Source: Candidatus Equimonas faecalis
GTDB lineage: Bacteria > Bacteroidota > Bacteroidia > Bacteroidales > Bacteroidaceae
NCBI GenBank assembly: GCA_018066245.1
Contig: JAGHRT010000016.1
Coordinates: forward strand, 1-51,052
Length of the DNA: 51,052 bases
Direction: 5' to 3'
A program made the translations under genes and the position numbers. Under the pieces are notes generated by a model, which did no database searches, was not told the DNA's origin, and was given only the letters and a program-made list of their open reading frames with translations. Shown piece after piece: positions 26,386-34,785 of this stretch. How positions within the stretch are numbered: the first letter of the stretch is position 1; every line of letters starts with the position of its first letter.

Positions 26386-26434
26386 GGTGATGTTGTGGTT
26401 GAAAAGTTGAATGTTCGTGTAAGGAAACGGGCGG

Positions 26435-28960
26435 TTACTTCTTGGCGGCAGGGTAGAGGTCCTCCCACCATTCGGGTTCGTCCTTGAGCCATTTGGCGAA
26501 CCAAGCCAGTATGGTGTGAATCCATTCGGCCTGCTTCACAGGGTCGGTAACGACATGGTTCTCGCCGTTCACGGTAATATAGGCTACCTCACGGCCCAGT
26601 ATGCGCAGGGCCGTATAGAGCTGTTGGCTCTCGGCGGTGGGCACGTTGGTGTCTGCCGTGCCGTGGATAAGGAGCAGGGGAGTGTGAATCTTGTCGGCAT
26701 TGAAGAGCGGAGAATGTTCTACGAAAAGGTCGCGGTCGCTCCACGGAAACTGTCCGTACTCCGCCACTTCGCCGTAGGTGTAGCCCCAGTATCCGCCGCC
26801 CCAGTAGGAGGCGATGTTGCTGATGCCGGCATGGGAAACGGCGGCGGCGAAGATGTCGGTTTGGGTCTGGAGATACTCCGTCATGAAGCCGCCGTAGGAG
26901 GCACCGAGGCAGCCCACCTTTTTCGGGTTCACCCACGGATGCTCGCTGCAAAAGCGCTGCGTGGCCTCGATGATGTCCTGCGCCGTGCCCTCGCCCCAAG
27001 TGCCCACATGGCGGGCGGCGAACTCCTGTCCGAAGGCGTTGGCCCCACTCGGCTCTACGACCAAGACGGCATAGCCCTGCGCCGCCCACAGACGGAAGGG
27101 CCAGTTCGTCTCGGCACGCCGCGCTGTGGCATCGCAACCGCCGTAGTAATAGACGAGCATGGGGAGGTCTTTCAGCTTGTCGGCAGACGTGTTGGGCGTG
27201 TAATAGAAACATTGGATGCTGTCGCCCCGCGAACTCTTGAAACTCCACTCATGGCAGGGCGTGGGGGCGTAGGGGGCATTCAGGGCCTTGGCATCGATTT
27301 CGCCGAATGGGGCGAACTTGCCGCCTTCGTTGCCGACGAAGCAGAGGCGGGCAAGCGTGCCGCCGTCCTGGCCGCAGGCGATGATGCGCGGGTGCTTCTG
27401 ATGCGTGGCCACGGAATATGCGGTGGTGAGCGTCATCGGCAGATCCACTCGCTTTATGGCACGGGTGCGGAGGTCCAGCCTATACACGGTGGCATCGTAG
27501 CCGTCCTCGGTGAGAAGGTAGGCGGCGTTGTCGCCAGGGCATACCGTAGTGCGGGAAATGCTGGGCTTGAAGCCGCGCGGCAGGGCGTAGGCGGCCTTGC
27601 GCGTGGCGGTGTCGTAGAAGAAAAGTCCGTAGTGGAAAGCGTTGCCAATCTGCCCTTCGGCCAACTCGGAACCGATGTTGTTGAAGGCATTGGCCGAACC
27701 ATTGACAAGGAGCGTATGGCCGTCGGGCAGGTACTGTGCGTCGCCGCCCAGGAACTCGGCATCGAGCAGCAGGGTATCCACGGCTCCTGTGTAGGCGTCC
27801 ATTTCTATGAGCGTGGTGCGGCTGAACGGGCGGCGCGTTGCGTCGAAGCGGTTGTAGGCCAGCAGGAGTTTCTGTCCGTCGGGGCTGATGTCGGCGAGGT
27901 CCATGCTTTCGCGTCCGAAGGTGAGGCGTTGGCGCACACCGCTTCGCAGGTCAATGCGCCACAGGGCCTTCCGGTCGCGCCATCCGGCCTGCTGGTCATC
28001 GGGCTCCTCCATGTAGCGGAGTGCCCCGTCGGTGGGGCGGCCTTTCTCATGGGAGGCATAGATGGCATAGTCCTGACGTGGCGACAGAATGCAGTTGCCC
28101 TCGGGCAGGTTGTCCGCCAGAACCTTCTCCTCGCAGTTGGCCGGATTCAGCGTAACCAGCTGGCGGTGGCCGTTGCGGGAGCGCGTGTAGTAAAGAATGT
28201 CCTGCCCCATGAGCCAATGGTAGCGGCACTCGCCGTCCATGCGGCTCAGCGTGCGGCTGGCTTGGAGGTCGGTGAGCGTGGCCCAATAGTCCTGCTTGCC
28301 GTCGGCACGCAGGTTGCTGTAGTTCATGATGGCGTAGCGCCCGGAGGGGGACGTGCTGACACTACGGTGGTGCGGGCCTTGCTGCATGGCGGCCCAAGTG
28401 AGCGGACGGGGCGAGTCGGCGTTGATGCTGAGGCCCTGGCCAATCACGTCCACACGGAAGGTGTCGGCCTTCTCCTTGTCGCTCGTTACAACCAGGCGCA
28501 GTTTTTTCTCATCGCCCGTCAGCGTGAGACTGCCCCCTTTCAGCTCCTGCCCGTCCTCGCCGTAGATCTTATAGCGGCTGATGCCCTGCACCCTGACGGT
28601 GGCCTTGGTGTAGCGGCTGGAGCGCACGCGGAAAGCATACTGGCTCAGTACGTTGTTGCCGGTGGGCATGGCATCGCCATAGCCGATGAAGCCTTCGGCC
28701 TCGCCCTGAAGGAGAGGATTGCCGGTCAGGAAGTTGTCGTCGGCCAGCTTTTCGCCCTTCATGTCGGTGGAGTCGGTCTGGTAGGTGGTAAAGGCGGCCA
28801 CGGGTTTCCACATTTCCGCTTTTTCCACACGTAGGGTGTCGTTCTTTATTTTTCCTGCCGTTTTGGCTTGCGTCGCCGAAGGTGCAAAAGCGAGCAGTAC
28901 GAGAGTGACGGCCTTGGCAATGAAGGCTGTCCAAGTCTTATAACAAGTCGGGTAATTCAT
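26435..28960 (-). CDS. Secreted S9 prolyl-oligopeptidase-family serine peptidase
   Basis: Exported peptidase of the acylaminoacyl/prolyl tripeptidyl type. The signal region follows MNYPTCYKTWTAF (hydrophobic core AKAVTLVLLAFAPSATQA). A beta-propeller with WD40-like repeats (about 60-600) includes YSNLRADGKQDYWATL and ISPDGQKLLLAYN. The hydrolase domain has Ser688 (GASYGGFM), Asp770 (GTADTNVP) and His802 (GENHVVTD), numbered from the chosen start. ATG 28975, five codons upstream, is possible. Either start overlaps the murF 3' end, so translation is probably coupled. At about 841 residues it is longer than the DPP-IV-like enzyme and not its close paralogue. Confidence 0.93.
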   Translation of the reverse strand: MNYPTCYKTWTAFIAKAVTLVLLAFAPSATQAKTAGKIKNDTLRVEKAEMWKPVAAFTTYQTDSTDMKGEKLADDNFLTGNPLLQGEAEGFIGYGDAMPTGNNVLSQYAFRVRSSRYTKATVRVQGISRYKIYGEDGQELKGGSLTLTGDEKKLRLVVTSDKEKADTFRVDVIGQGLSINADSPRPLTWAAMQQGPHHRSVSTSPSGRYAIMNYSNLRADGKQDYWATLTDLQASRTLSRMDGECRYHWLMGQDILYYTRSRNGHRQLVTLNPANCEEKVLADNLPEGNCILSPRQDYAIYASHEKGRPTDGALRYMEEPDDQQAGWRDRKALWRIDLRSGVRQRLTFGRESMDLADISPDGQKLLLAYNRFDATRRPFSRTTLIEMDAYTGAVDTLLLDAEFLGGDAQYLPDGHTLLVNGSANAFNNIGSELAEGQIGNAFHYGLFFYDTATRKAAYALPRGFKPSISRTTVCPGDNAAYLLTEDGYDATVYRLDLRTRAIKRVDLPMTLTTAYSVATHQKHPRIIACGQDGGTLARLCFVGNEGGKFAPFGEIDAKALNAPYAPTPCHEWSFKSSRGDSIQCFYYTPNTSADKLKDLPMLVYYYGGCDATARRAETNWPFRLWAAQGYAVLVVEPSGANAFGQEFAARHVGTWGEGTAQDIIEATQRFCSEHPWVNPKKVGCLGASYGGFMTEYLQTQTDIFAAAVSHAGISNIASYWGGGYWGYTYGEVAEYGQFPWSDRDLFVEHSPLFNADKIHTPLLLIHGTADTNVPTAESQQLYTALRILGREVAYITVNGENHVVTDPVKQAEWIHTILAWFAKWLKDEPEWWEDLYPAAKK

Positions 28961-30377
28961 ATAAATGTGTGCCATTACTTCCTTTAATCAAAATAAGCCT
29001 GTCTGCGACAGGGACAGCAGCTAAAGCTACCTTGACTTCTTCTACATCGGTGAAAAAACGCAAACCGTCGGTTCTCCCCGCCTCTGGGAGATTGGGCTGA
29101 ATGGCAGGAAGGGAGGCCTGAGAGAACTCTTTTCCTACGACCCACAGTTCTTCCAAATCGAGACAGAGGGCCTGTTGCAGGATTTGAAGGTGGGCATCGG
29201 CAGAAGCCGCGCCCAGCTCGCGCATCTCGCCAAGTATGGCCATCTTGTGAGGATGGGGGATTTGGCGGAAATTTTCCAAGGCCGCCTGCATCGAAGTGAG
29301 GTTGGCGTTGTAGGCATCCACAATGAGCGTGTTGCTTGCCGTGTGTTTGAGTTCCGACCGTCCGAGGCGAGGCGTGTACTGCGCCAGGGCGCAATCAATC
29401 TGCTCAGGGCTTACGCCGAAGTGGAGGCCGACGGCTACGGCGGCCAGCAGGTTGTCAATGTTGTAAGCTCCGATAAGTTGTGTCTGTACTGTATGCCAAT
29501 CCTCGCCTGCCGTGCGCCAGCGCATTTTCACAAAGGGATTGCATTCCTCCACCTCGCCTTCCGCGTCATAGCCGTGCCCCGGCTGGCCATAGGTAATCCG
29601 TTTCAATCCTTCGGCCTTGGGTGCGAGATGGGGATTGTCGGCATGGAGGAAGATAAAGCCCTGTTCCTTTTGACGCAGGTTGGCATAGAGTTCCGTCTTC
29701 GTGGCCACAACGCCCTCGAAGGAGCCGAAACCCTCCAGATGGGCACGTCCCACGTTGGTAATCAGGCCGCAGTCGGGACTTACAATGCGCGAAAGTGCAG
29801 CAATCTCCCCAGGGTGGTTGGCTCCCGTCTCCACCACGGCAATGGGTTGCGGGGAGGTCTGGCAATTAAAAGGCAGGGAAAGCAGCGTGAGGGGCACGCC
29901 AATGTGATTGTTGAGGTTGCCTTGCGTGAACGTAACGTTCCATTTTGAGCTCAGTACGCTGGCCACCAGTTCCTTTGTGGTGGTTTTTCCGTTGGTGCCG
30001 GTAATCTGGATGACTGGGCCGGAGAATTGCATGCGGTGGTAGTGTGCCAGCGCCTGCAAGGTAGTGAGCACATTGTCCACACGCAAGATGCGTTGCGTTA
30101 TGTCAGGTTTACTGTCGTCTGTTCTGAATTGTGGATTTTCCGAAGCGCCGATTTCCTCATCCACCACAGCGTAGGCGCAACCGGCCTCCAAGGCTTGTAG
30201 GGCGAAACGGTTACCATTGAATCGCTCGCCTTTTAGGGCGAAGAAAAGGCTGCCGGGCGTGCATTTCCGTGTGTCGGTGGTAATGACGGGGTGCGCCTTG
30301 AAAATGCCGTAGAGGGCTTCGATGCTTAGGCCTTCACGGCCTGACGTACCCTCTTCCGGGCACATGCTTTCATTCAT
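28938..30377 (-). CDS. murF: UDP-N-acetylmuramoyl-tripeptide--D-alanyl-D-alanine ligase
   Basis: Adds D-Ala-D-Ala to the muramyl tripeptide, the last cytoplasmic step of the peptidoglycan precursor. Domain 1 has TDTRKCTPGSLFFALKG. The ATP-binding domain has ITGTNGKTTTKELV, NLNNHIGVPLTLL and ETGANHPGEI; the C-terminal domain has IVDAYNANLTSM and LGEMRELG. The protein has 479 residues. ATG 30377 was chosen: AAGGAG lies five bases upstream, and the longer frame would start at a TTG inside the promoter -7 element. The upstream repeat cassette supplies the promoter. Confidence 0.95.
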   Translation of the reverse strand: MNESMCPEEGTSGREGLSIEALYGIFKAHPVITTDTRKCTPGSLFFALKGERFNGNRFALQALEAGCAYAVVDEEIGASENPQFRTDDSKPDITQRILRVDNVLTTLQALAHYHRMQFSGPVIQITGTNGKTTTKELVASVLSSKWNVTFTQGNLNNHIGVPLTLLSLPFNCQTSPQPIAVVETGANHPGEIAALSRIVSPDCGLITNVGRAHLEGFGSFEGVVATKTELYANLRQKEQGFIFLHADNPHLAPKAEGLKRITYGQPGHGYDAEGEVEECNPFVKMRWRTAGEDWHTVQTQLIGAYNIDNLLAAVAVGLHFGVSPEQIDCALAQYTPRLGRSELKHTASNTLIVDAYNANLTSMQAALENFRQIPHPHKMAILGEMRELGAASADAHLQILQQALCLDLEELWVVGKEFSQASLPAIQPNLPEAGRTDGLRFFTDVEEVKVALAAVPVADRLILIKGSNGTHLYELPDLL

Positions 30378-30404
30378 ACTCCTTAAATTAAATACAATTT
30401 GGTG

Positions 30405-30530
30405 CAAAGTTACGAATAAGCGAGAGAAAAGCCAAATGAGCGCAGCGAAATTTGAGTTTTTCCGAGTGAGAGGATTCGTTTACGCTCGCAAGCGAGAACT
30501 GAGAGCATAGCTCAGAGTTACGAATAAACG
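30405..30530 (-). promoter_or_regulatory. Repeated promoter cassette, copy A (murF)
   Basis: On the minus strand TTTG (30433-30436), a 20-bp spacer and TAACTTTG (30405-30412) form a canonical Bacteroidetes promoter 28 bp before murF. Upstream, about 95 bp are shared with 37295-37397 and 43997-44112, including a conserved stretch CTCAAATTTCGCTGCGCTCA. A degenerate distal copy (TTTATTCGTAACTCTG, near 30518-30530) is followed by a small hairpin. The 217-bp gap to the MATE gene holds nothing else recognisable. Confidence 0.85.
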
Positions 30531-30594
30531 CAGAGGGTAGCCACAGATGCAACCGACCCTCCGCGCATTGTTTGAGGAAGACTATCCCAGACAC

Positions 30595-32313
30595 CTATTG
30601 TGCCGGATCTCCGATTTTTAGGGTGAGCATGTTCTGGTTGAAGAGGAATTTGTAGTCGATGCTTTGTGTGGTGGCTTGGGCAAGTGTAAGGCCAAGGCCT
30701 ATCTTCTCCGGGATGTCGTGGGCGAAGGCTATGGGGTTGAAAGGTGCGCCGTCGTCGTGGAGTGTAATGTTGATGACGCCGTCCGCGATGGTGGCTCCCA
30801 CGTCAATGGCGTGGGCTTTGCCGTGCTGGATGATGTTTTTGAGAAACTCCTCGGTGCAAAGGCTGGCATGGAAGACGTTGCGCGAGGATATGCCGTTCTG
30901 ACGGAGGAAGGTCTGCAATTGATCTATAGTTTGGCTGAGGGAGGAGAGGCTGGCAGTGGCAGTCGTTTCAAAGACTTGGGTGCTTTTCTTCATAGGTATG
31001 AGGAAAATGGGTGTCAGCGAGGTATCGCGACGGCGCAGTACGGCACACCACACCACTATGACGATGGCTGTGATGAGTTGGCCGAAGAAGAAGCCGAGCC
31101 AGTTGCCACGGGTGAGATAGAAGACAATCATGGGCATGAGTGTCTGGCTGATGGAAAGAAAAAGAGCCAAATGCTTGCGGTCATAGAGCTGGAAGATGGG
31201 CATAAGGTTGTAGAGAAGTGCCTGCATCACGATGTGGAAAGTGAAGAGGGGTAGGGCCGTAACTACCATCTGCATACCCATTTTATCGTTTACACCAAGC
31301 AGGGCGGCTATCTGACTGGGCATAAGTATGAGCGCAGCGGCATAAATGGCGAGGCAGAGACCGAGGAAGCGGTAGGCACGCTTCATGAGCATGAGCATCC
31401 CCATACTGTCATCCATGCCCCGAAGGATAGAGCCTACGGGTTGGATGGTGCGGAGGGTGCCGGTGAGGATAATCATGGAGAAGGCGAAGAGTTGCATACA
31501 CACGCCGAGAGCTACGAGGCCGTTGTCGCCGAGGTAGGTGCTGGCTACATAGTTATTGCCCACATACTGCACGGAGAGTAACGCCGTGGAGAAAAACAGG
31601 GGCAGGCCAATCCCGAAGAGTTTGCCCAGTTCAAGGTCCTGTAGGCGAGGCATCTGCATACGGAGAGTTCCCTTCTTTCGGAAGTGGGGCAGAGCTGTGA
31701 GAATGCAAACGATGTACATGGTAAAGGTGGCCCATGCCGCACCGGCTATGCCCATGTTGCAGTATTTGATAAAGACAATGTCAAGAAAGATGTTTACGAT
31801 ATTGCCGATGAAAATGGAGTACGTAACGAGACGTGGCGAACCGTCCACGGTGACGAATTGGTGGACGGTGTACATCAGGATTTGAACCAGAGAAGAATAG
31901 ATTGTGACTCTCATGAAGTCGGCGGCGAGGGGGTATAAAGTCTCTGACGGACACAGGGCATGTGAGAGTTCGCCGAAAAAGAACATACCGCCGGCCAAGC
32001 AAAGGAACCCTAAGACAAAGGAAACTATCAACGAAAAAGACAGAAGCTGGCCTGACCGCCTTGTGTCGCCCTTGCCTATAGCTATGCCGGTGAGAATAGT
32101 GGCGGCAGGTACATAGAGGCAGGAAATGGCAAAGAAAGCCTGTAAGATAGGCTTGCTGAGATTGACAGCTGCGATTCCGGCCGAACCGATGAGGTTGCCT
32201 ACGATGGCGGCATCTACGATGTTGGCTATCTGCGTGGCGGCTACCGTGAACACGGATGCCCAAAGATATTGGTTGAAGGCTTTACTGATGAGGTAGGGCT
32301 TTCTTTGTTGCAT
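30595..32313 (-). CDS. MATE-family exporter fused to an RsbW-like HATPase domain
   Basis: Residues 1 to about 430 form a twelve-helix MATE transporter (VAATQIANIVDAAIVGNLIG at the first helix; repeated GIAGAAWAT and TVDGSPRLVTYSIFIGN motifs), an ion-driven exporter of small molecules. Residues about 441-572 form a second domain with GHKL ATPase boxes like those of anti-sigma kinases: Glu489, Asn493 and His497 (CTEEFLKNIIQH), HDDGAP (about 519-524) and GLGL (about 539-542). This part is cytoplasmic if the usual topology holds. It is the last gene of the operon, 3 bp after the acyltransferase. No STAS partner is encoded nearby. Kinase activity and gating of transport are inferences. Confidence 0.88.
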   Translation of the reverse strand: MQQRKPYLISKAFNQYLWASVFTVAATQIANIVDAAIVGNLIGSAGIAAVNLSKPILQAFFAISCLYVPAATILTGIAIGKGDTRRSGQLLSFSLIVSFVLGFLCLAGGMFFFGELSHALCPSETLYPLAADFMRVTIYSSLVQILMYTVHQFVTVDGSPRLVTYSIFIGNIVNIFLDIVFIKYCNMGIAGAAWATFTMYIVCILTALPHFRKKGTLRMQMPRLQDLELGKLFGIGLPLFFSTALLSVQYVGNNYVASTYLGDNGLVALGVCMQLFAFSMIILTGTLRTIQPVGSILRGMDDSMGMLMLMKRAYRFLGLCLAIYAAALILMPSQIAALLGVNDKMGMQMVVTALPLFTFHIVMQALLYNLMPIFQLYDRKHLALFLSISQTLMPMIVFYLTRGNWLGFFFGQLITAIVIVVWCAVLRRRDTSLTPIFLIPMKKSTQVFETTATASLSSLSQTIDQLQTFLRQNGISSRNVFHASLCTEEFLKNIIQHGKAHAIDVGATIADGVINITLHDDGAPFNPIAFAHDIPEKIGLGLTLAQATTQSIDYKFLFNQNMLTLKIGDPAQ

Positions 32314-32316
32314 GGC

Positions 32317-33579
32317 TTATTTCAATGAAAAGCGAGGGCAGTGGGCTTCGGAGCTGTAGAGAAGGTCGAAGTCGATGCCGAGGGTTACAATCTGTTTGAG
32401 GAAGGCGTTGAAGTAAACGTCCTCGCGCCAATCCTGCATGAAGGTAATGTAGAACCAGCCGTCGGCGGCAGTAATTTCTATGAGGATGCCGATGCCGATG
32501 GGCTCGCCTGCGGGATATAGGGCGGTGATATAGCGGTCGGCAGAGCCGAAGGATTTCTTGCCGGAATAGCTGATGGCGAAGGTGGTTTGCTGGAAGAAGC
32601 CTTCCATGCCCTGAGCTACGGCGGCGAACTTGTCTTCAATGGTGGGGAGCCCGTTGATGGCTTCGCAGGCACCCTTGATGCCGGCCACGCGCTGGAGGAG
32701 AACGGAGGGATAGGATTCGTAGATGATTTTTCCGCGGAAGATGGTGTTCTGACGGTCGAGGGGCATATCCCTCATGCTGCGGTCATAGACGAGAGGCAGA
32801 GTGGTTACCATGTTGCGGTGGGACTTCTCGGCATGCACGACGGAGCGATAGTCGCAATACACCTGGCCGATGATGGGCTCGGTGGCGTCGGGGTGGATAC
32901 CGTCTATGGCGCGGCACATAAGGAGCGAGAGTATGGTGTTGGGCGTGCCGTCTGTGGATTTGCAGAGCGACATGAGTTGCTTCTCGTTGATGCGGACAAA
33001 GTGCTGGTGCTGCTGGGTACGGTGTACGAGCCCCTGCTCTTCAAGGCGGAGGGCCTTGGCGGGTACTTCTGTCATGGGAAGCATACCGTCAGATTCGGGG
33101 AGGGGGCGGGTGAAGGGGTCAAAGTATTCGGCGGGGTCGATGGGCGTGTCGGCGAGCCATACGCCGGGCATGTCCACCTCCTCATTGTAGCGCAACTTGC
33201 AATAATAATAAAGGAGTGTGTGAAGCACTGGCCCGCGGCCGCGCCCGTCGAAAATGGCGTGGACATTGTTGAAGAAGATGCAGTCGGCGGCATAGGTGAG
33301 GCCGAAGAGGTGGTAGTTGGCCTCGGCTCCGCAGAGAGTAAGGGGCACATCGGAGGGGACAACAACCACGGGTCGGTCGTTGGGTTCCAGATGATAGCCT
33401 TCGGGAGTGGCCACGATGCGCTTGAGAAGGTAGGGATAGCGCGGGAGGGTGAGGTCGAGTGCCTGGCGGAGGCAGGAGCCATCCACCTCGTCCTTCATCT
33501 GGACGATGTACCTGAAAGATTTTGAAATCTGCTCATTGAGGCAGTAGTAGTCAAGGGTGTCGCAAAGGAAGGTTTCCAT
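32317..33579 (-). CDS. Stand-alone condensation-type acyltransferase
   Basis: A 420-residue protein of the chloramphenicol-acetyltransferase-like fold seen in NRPS condensation domains and alcohol acyltransferases. The key motif is VHAIFDG (His107, Asp111, Gly112), a variant of HHxxxDG keeping the catalytic second His. A downstream QVYCDYRSVV segment and AISYSGKKSFG may be the bridging and latch strands. It would join an acyl or aminoacyl group, perhaps carried by the neighbouring A-PCP-TE protein, to an amine or alcohol. ATG 33579 (METFLCD) was chosen because the longer frame translates a GC-rich repeat. Substrate and acceptor are unknown; polyketide-type or BAHD-like chemistry is possible. 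Confidence 0.72.
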   Translation of the reverse strand: METFLCDTLDYYCLNEQISKSFRYIVQMKDEVDGSCLRQALDLTLPRYPYLLKRIVATPEGYHLEPNDRPVVVVPSDVPLTLCGAEANYHLFGLTYAADCIFFNNVHAIFDGRGRGPVLHTLLYYYCKLRYNEEVDMPGVWLADTPIDPAEYFDPFTRPLPESDGMLPMTEVPAKALRLEEQGLVHRTQQHQHFVRINEKQLMSLCKSTDGTPNTILSLLMCRAIDGIHPDATEPIIGQVYCDYRSVVHAEKSHRNMVTTLPLVYDRSMRDMPLDRQNTIFRGKIIYESYPSVLLQRVAGIKGACEAINGLPTIEDKFAAVAQGMEGFFQQTTFAISYSGKKSFGSADRYITALYPAGEPIGIGILIEITAADGWFYITFMQDWREDVYFNAFLKQIVTLGIDFDLLYSSEAHCPRFSLK

Positions 33580-33596
33580 GGGAAGTGAAAAGTGAG

Positions 33597-33640
33597 AACC
33601 CCCTCTGGCGCTTCGCGCCACCTCCCCCTGAAGGGGAGGA
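33597..33640. repeat. Inverted copy of the GC-rich palindromic repeat
   Basis: CCCCCTCTGGCGCTTCGCGC followed by CACCTCCCCCTGAAGGGGAGG matches, in inverse orientation, the pair of repeats at 803-925. It lies in the 117-bp gap between the hydrolase and acyltransferase genes of the biosynthetic operon. Confidence 0.7.
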
Positions 33641-33696
33641 ATACTTAAGGAAAATGAGGAGGAAGTGAAGATAGATTTTTTTTTATTTATTACTTT

Positions 33697-34785
33697 TTAC
33701 AGTATGGGGTATAGGTATTGCTCTATGAGTTCGTAGAACTCTTTATACATCTTGGTGTAGTTGGTAAGGACGAGGACAGTGTCGGTTTTGGGGTGGACGA
33801 GAATGACTTGCCCGAACTGGCCTTCAGCACGGTACGTGTCGTTCGTGCCGCGCCACACGAAATAGCCGTAGCCTTGGGAATGGATTTCATTCGGATCCAC
33901 CTTTTCTTCTTTAGGTTTAGGCGTGTTTTTTTCCAATGCAATATGGAGGGCGGAAGGCACTTGAAGGTTTGTCATCTGCTTCATCCATCGGCGGGATATG
34001 AGTTGGTGGCCTTCCCATTTCCCGTGTTGGAGCATGAGTTGCCCAATCTTTGCCATCTCCTCTGCGCAGAGCCTTACGCCCCATGCTCCGATGAATACCC
34101 CTTGCGGGCTCTTGTCGTAGTCGAGAGCCTTGATGTGAAGAGGAGCGAGGAGGCGGGGTGTTATATAGTCGATGAAGGGCATACCCGTGGCTTTCTCTAC
34201 GATGGCGCACACGATGTGGGTGGCGAAGAGGTTATAGTAGAAGTAGGTGCCGGGTTTGTGGGGCATGGGCGAGGCGAAGAACTCGCGTACCCAGTTGATA
34301 GTGTCCTTACCTTGAACGGAGGGGTTGAATATGGAGAGAAGAGTGGGTGTTTCCTCCATGCCGCATGTCATCGTGAGAAGATGGCGGAGTGTCATGTCCT
34401 TCATGCCGTCGGGTATTTGAGCGGGCAACATATCGGGGAAAAAGTCAATGACACGGTCGGAGAGGGAGAGCTTACCTTCGTCAACGGCGCACCCCACGGC
34501 TAAGGCGACAAGGGTCTTGCCTATTGAATACATCTCGCGGGGTGTTTGCGGTGTCTCGTTTCCGCAATACTTTTCATAGACGACTTTTCCTTTGCGCACA
34601 AGCATGAAACTGCGAATTTCCGTTGTGTGCGTTGTGTCAATGTCAAGCATGGCCTGATGGAAAGCTGCTGCGGCTGCAGCCACGCGCGGGTCTTCCTTTC
34701 CACGTGGCAAATTGGTGTTATCTGTGTTCCCATAGCAGCAGAGAGTGATGAGAAATACAGAGCAAATGGTGAGGATTTTTTTCAT
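33697..34785 (-). CDS. Exported serine hydrolase (beta-lactamase / S12 peptidase-like)
   Basis: A 362-residue exported enzyme with a signal peptide (MKKILTICSVFLITLCCYG; lipoprotein processing possible but the box is atypical). It keeps the SxxK motif (Ser87-Ile-Gly-Lys90) and a YxN-like YYN at 183-185. Asp, Leu and Thr-rich motifs of class C enzymes are also present (RHLLTMTCGM). The family includes beta-lactamases, D-amino-acid peptidases, esterases and ClbP, which cleaves a prodrug motif from colibactin. It overlaps the A-PCP-TE stop by ATGA, so it is translated with it, and a role on that pathway's product is likely. It lacks the C-terminal membrane helices of ClbP. Confidence 0.85.
   Translation of the reverse strand: MKKILTICSVFLITLCCYGNTDNTNLPRGKEDPRVAAAAAAFHQAMLDIDTTHTTEIRSFMLVRKGKVVYEKYCGNETPQTPREMYSIGKTLVALAVGCAVDEGKLSLSDRVIDFFPDMLPAQIPDGMKDMTLRHLLTMTCGMEETPTLLSIFNPSVQGKDTINWVREFFASPMPHKPGTYFYYNLFATHIVCAIVEKATGMPFIDYITPRLLAPLHIKALDYDKSPQGVFIGAWGVRLCAEEMAKIGQLMLQHGKWEGHQLISRRWMKQMTNLQVPSALHIALEKNTPKPKEEKVDPNEIHSQGYGYFVWRGTNDTYRAEGQFGQVILVHPKTDTVLVLTNYTKMYKEFYELIEQYLYPIL

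Noticed and set aside
26516..28834. 772-codon plus-strand frame opposite the S9 peptidase
   Set aside because: Antisense shadow; the peptidase triad and propeller motifs are on the minus strand.
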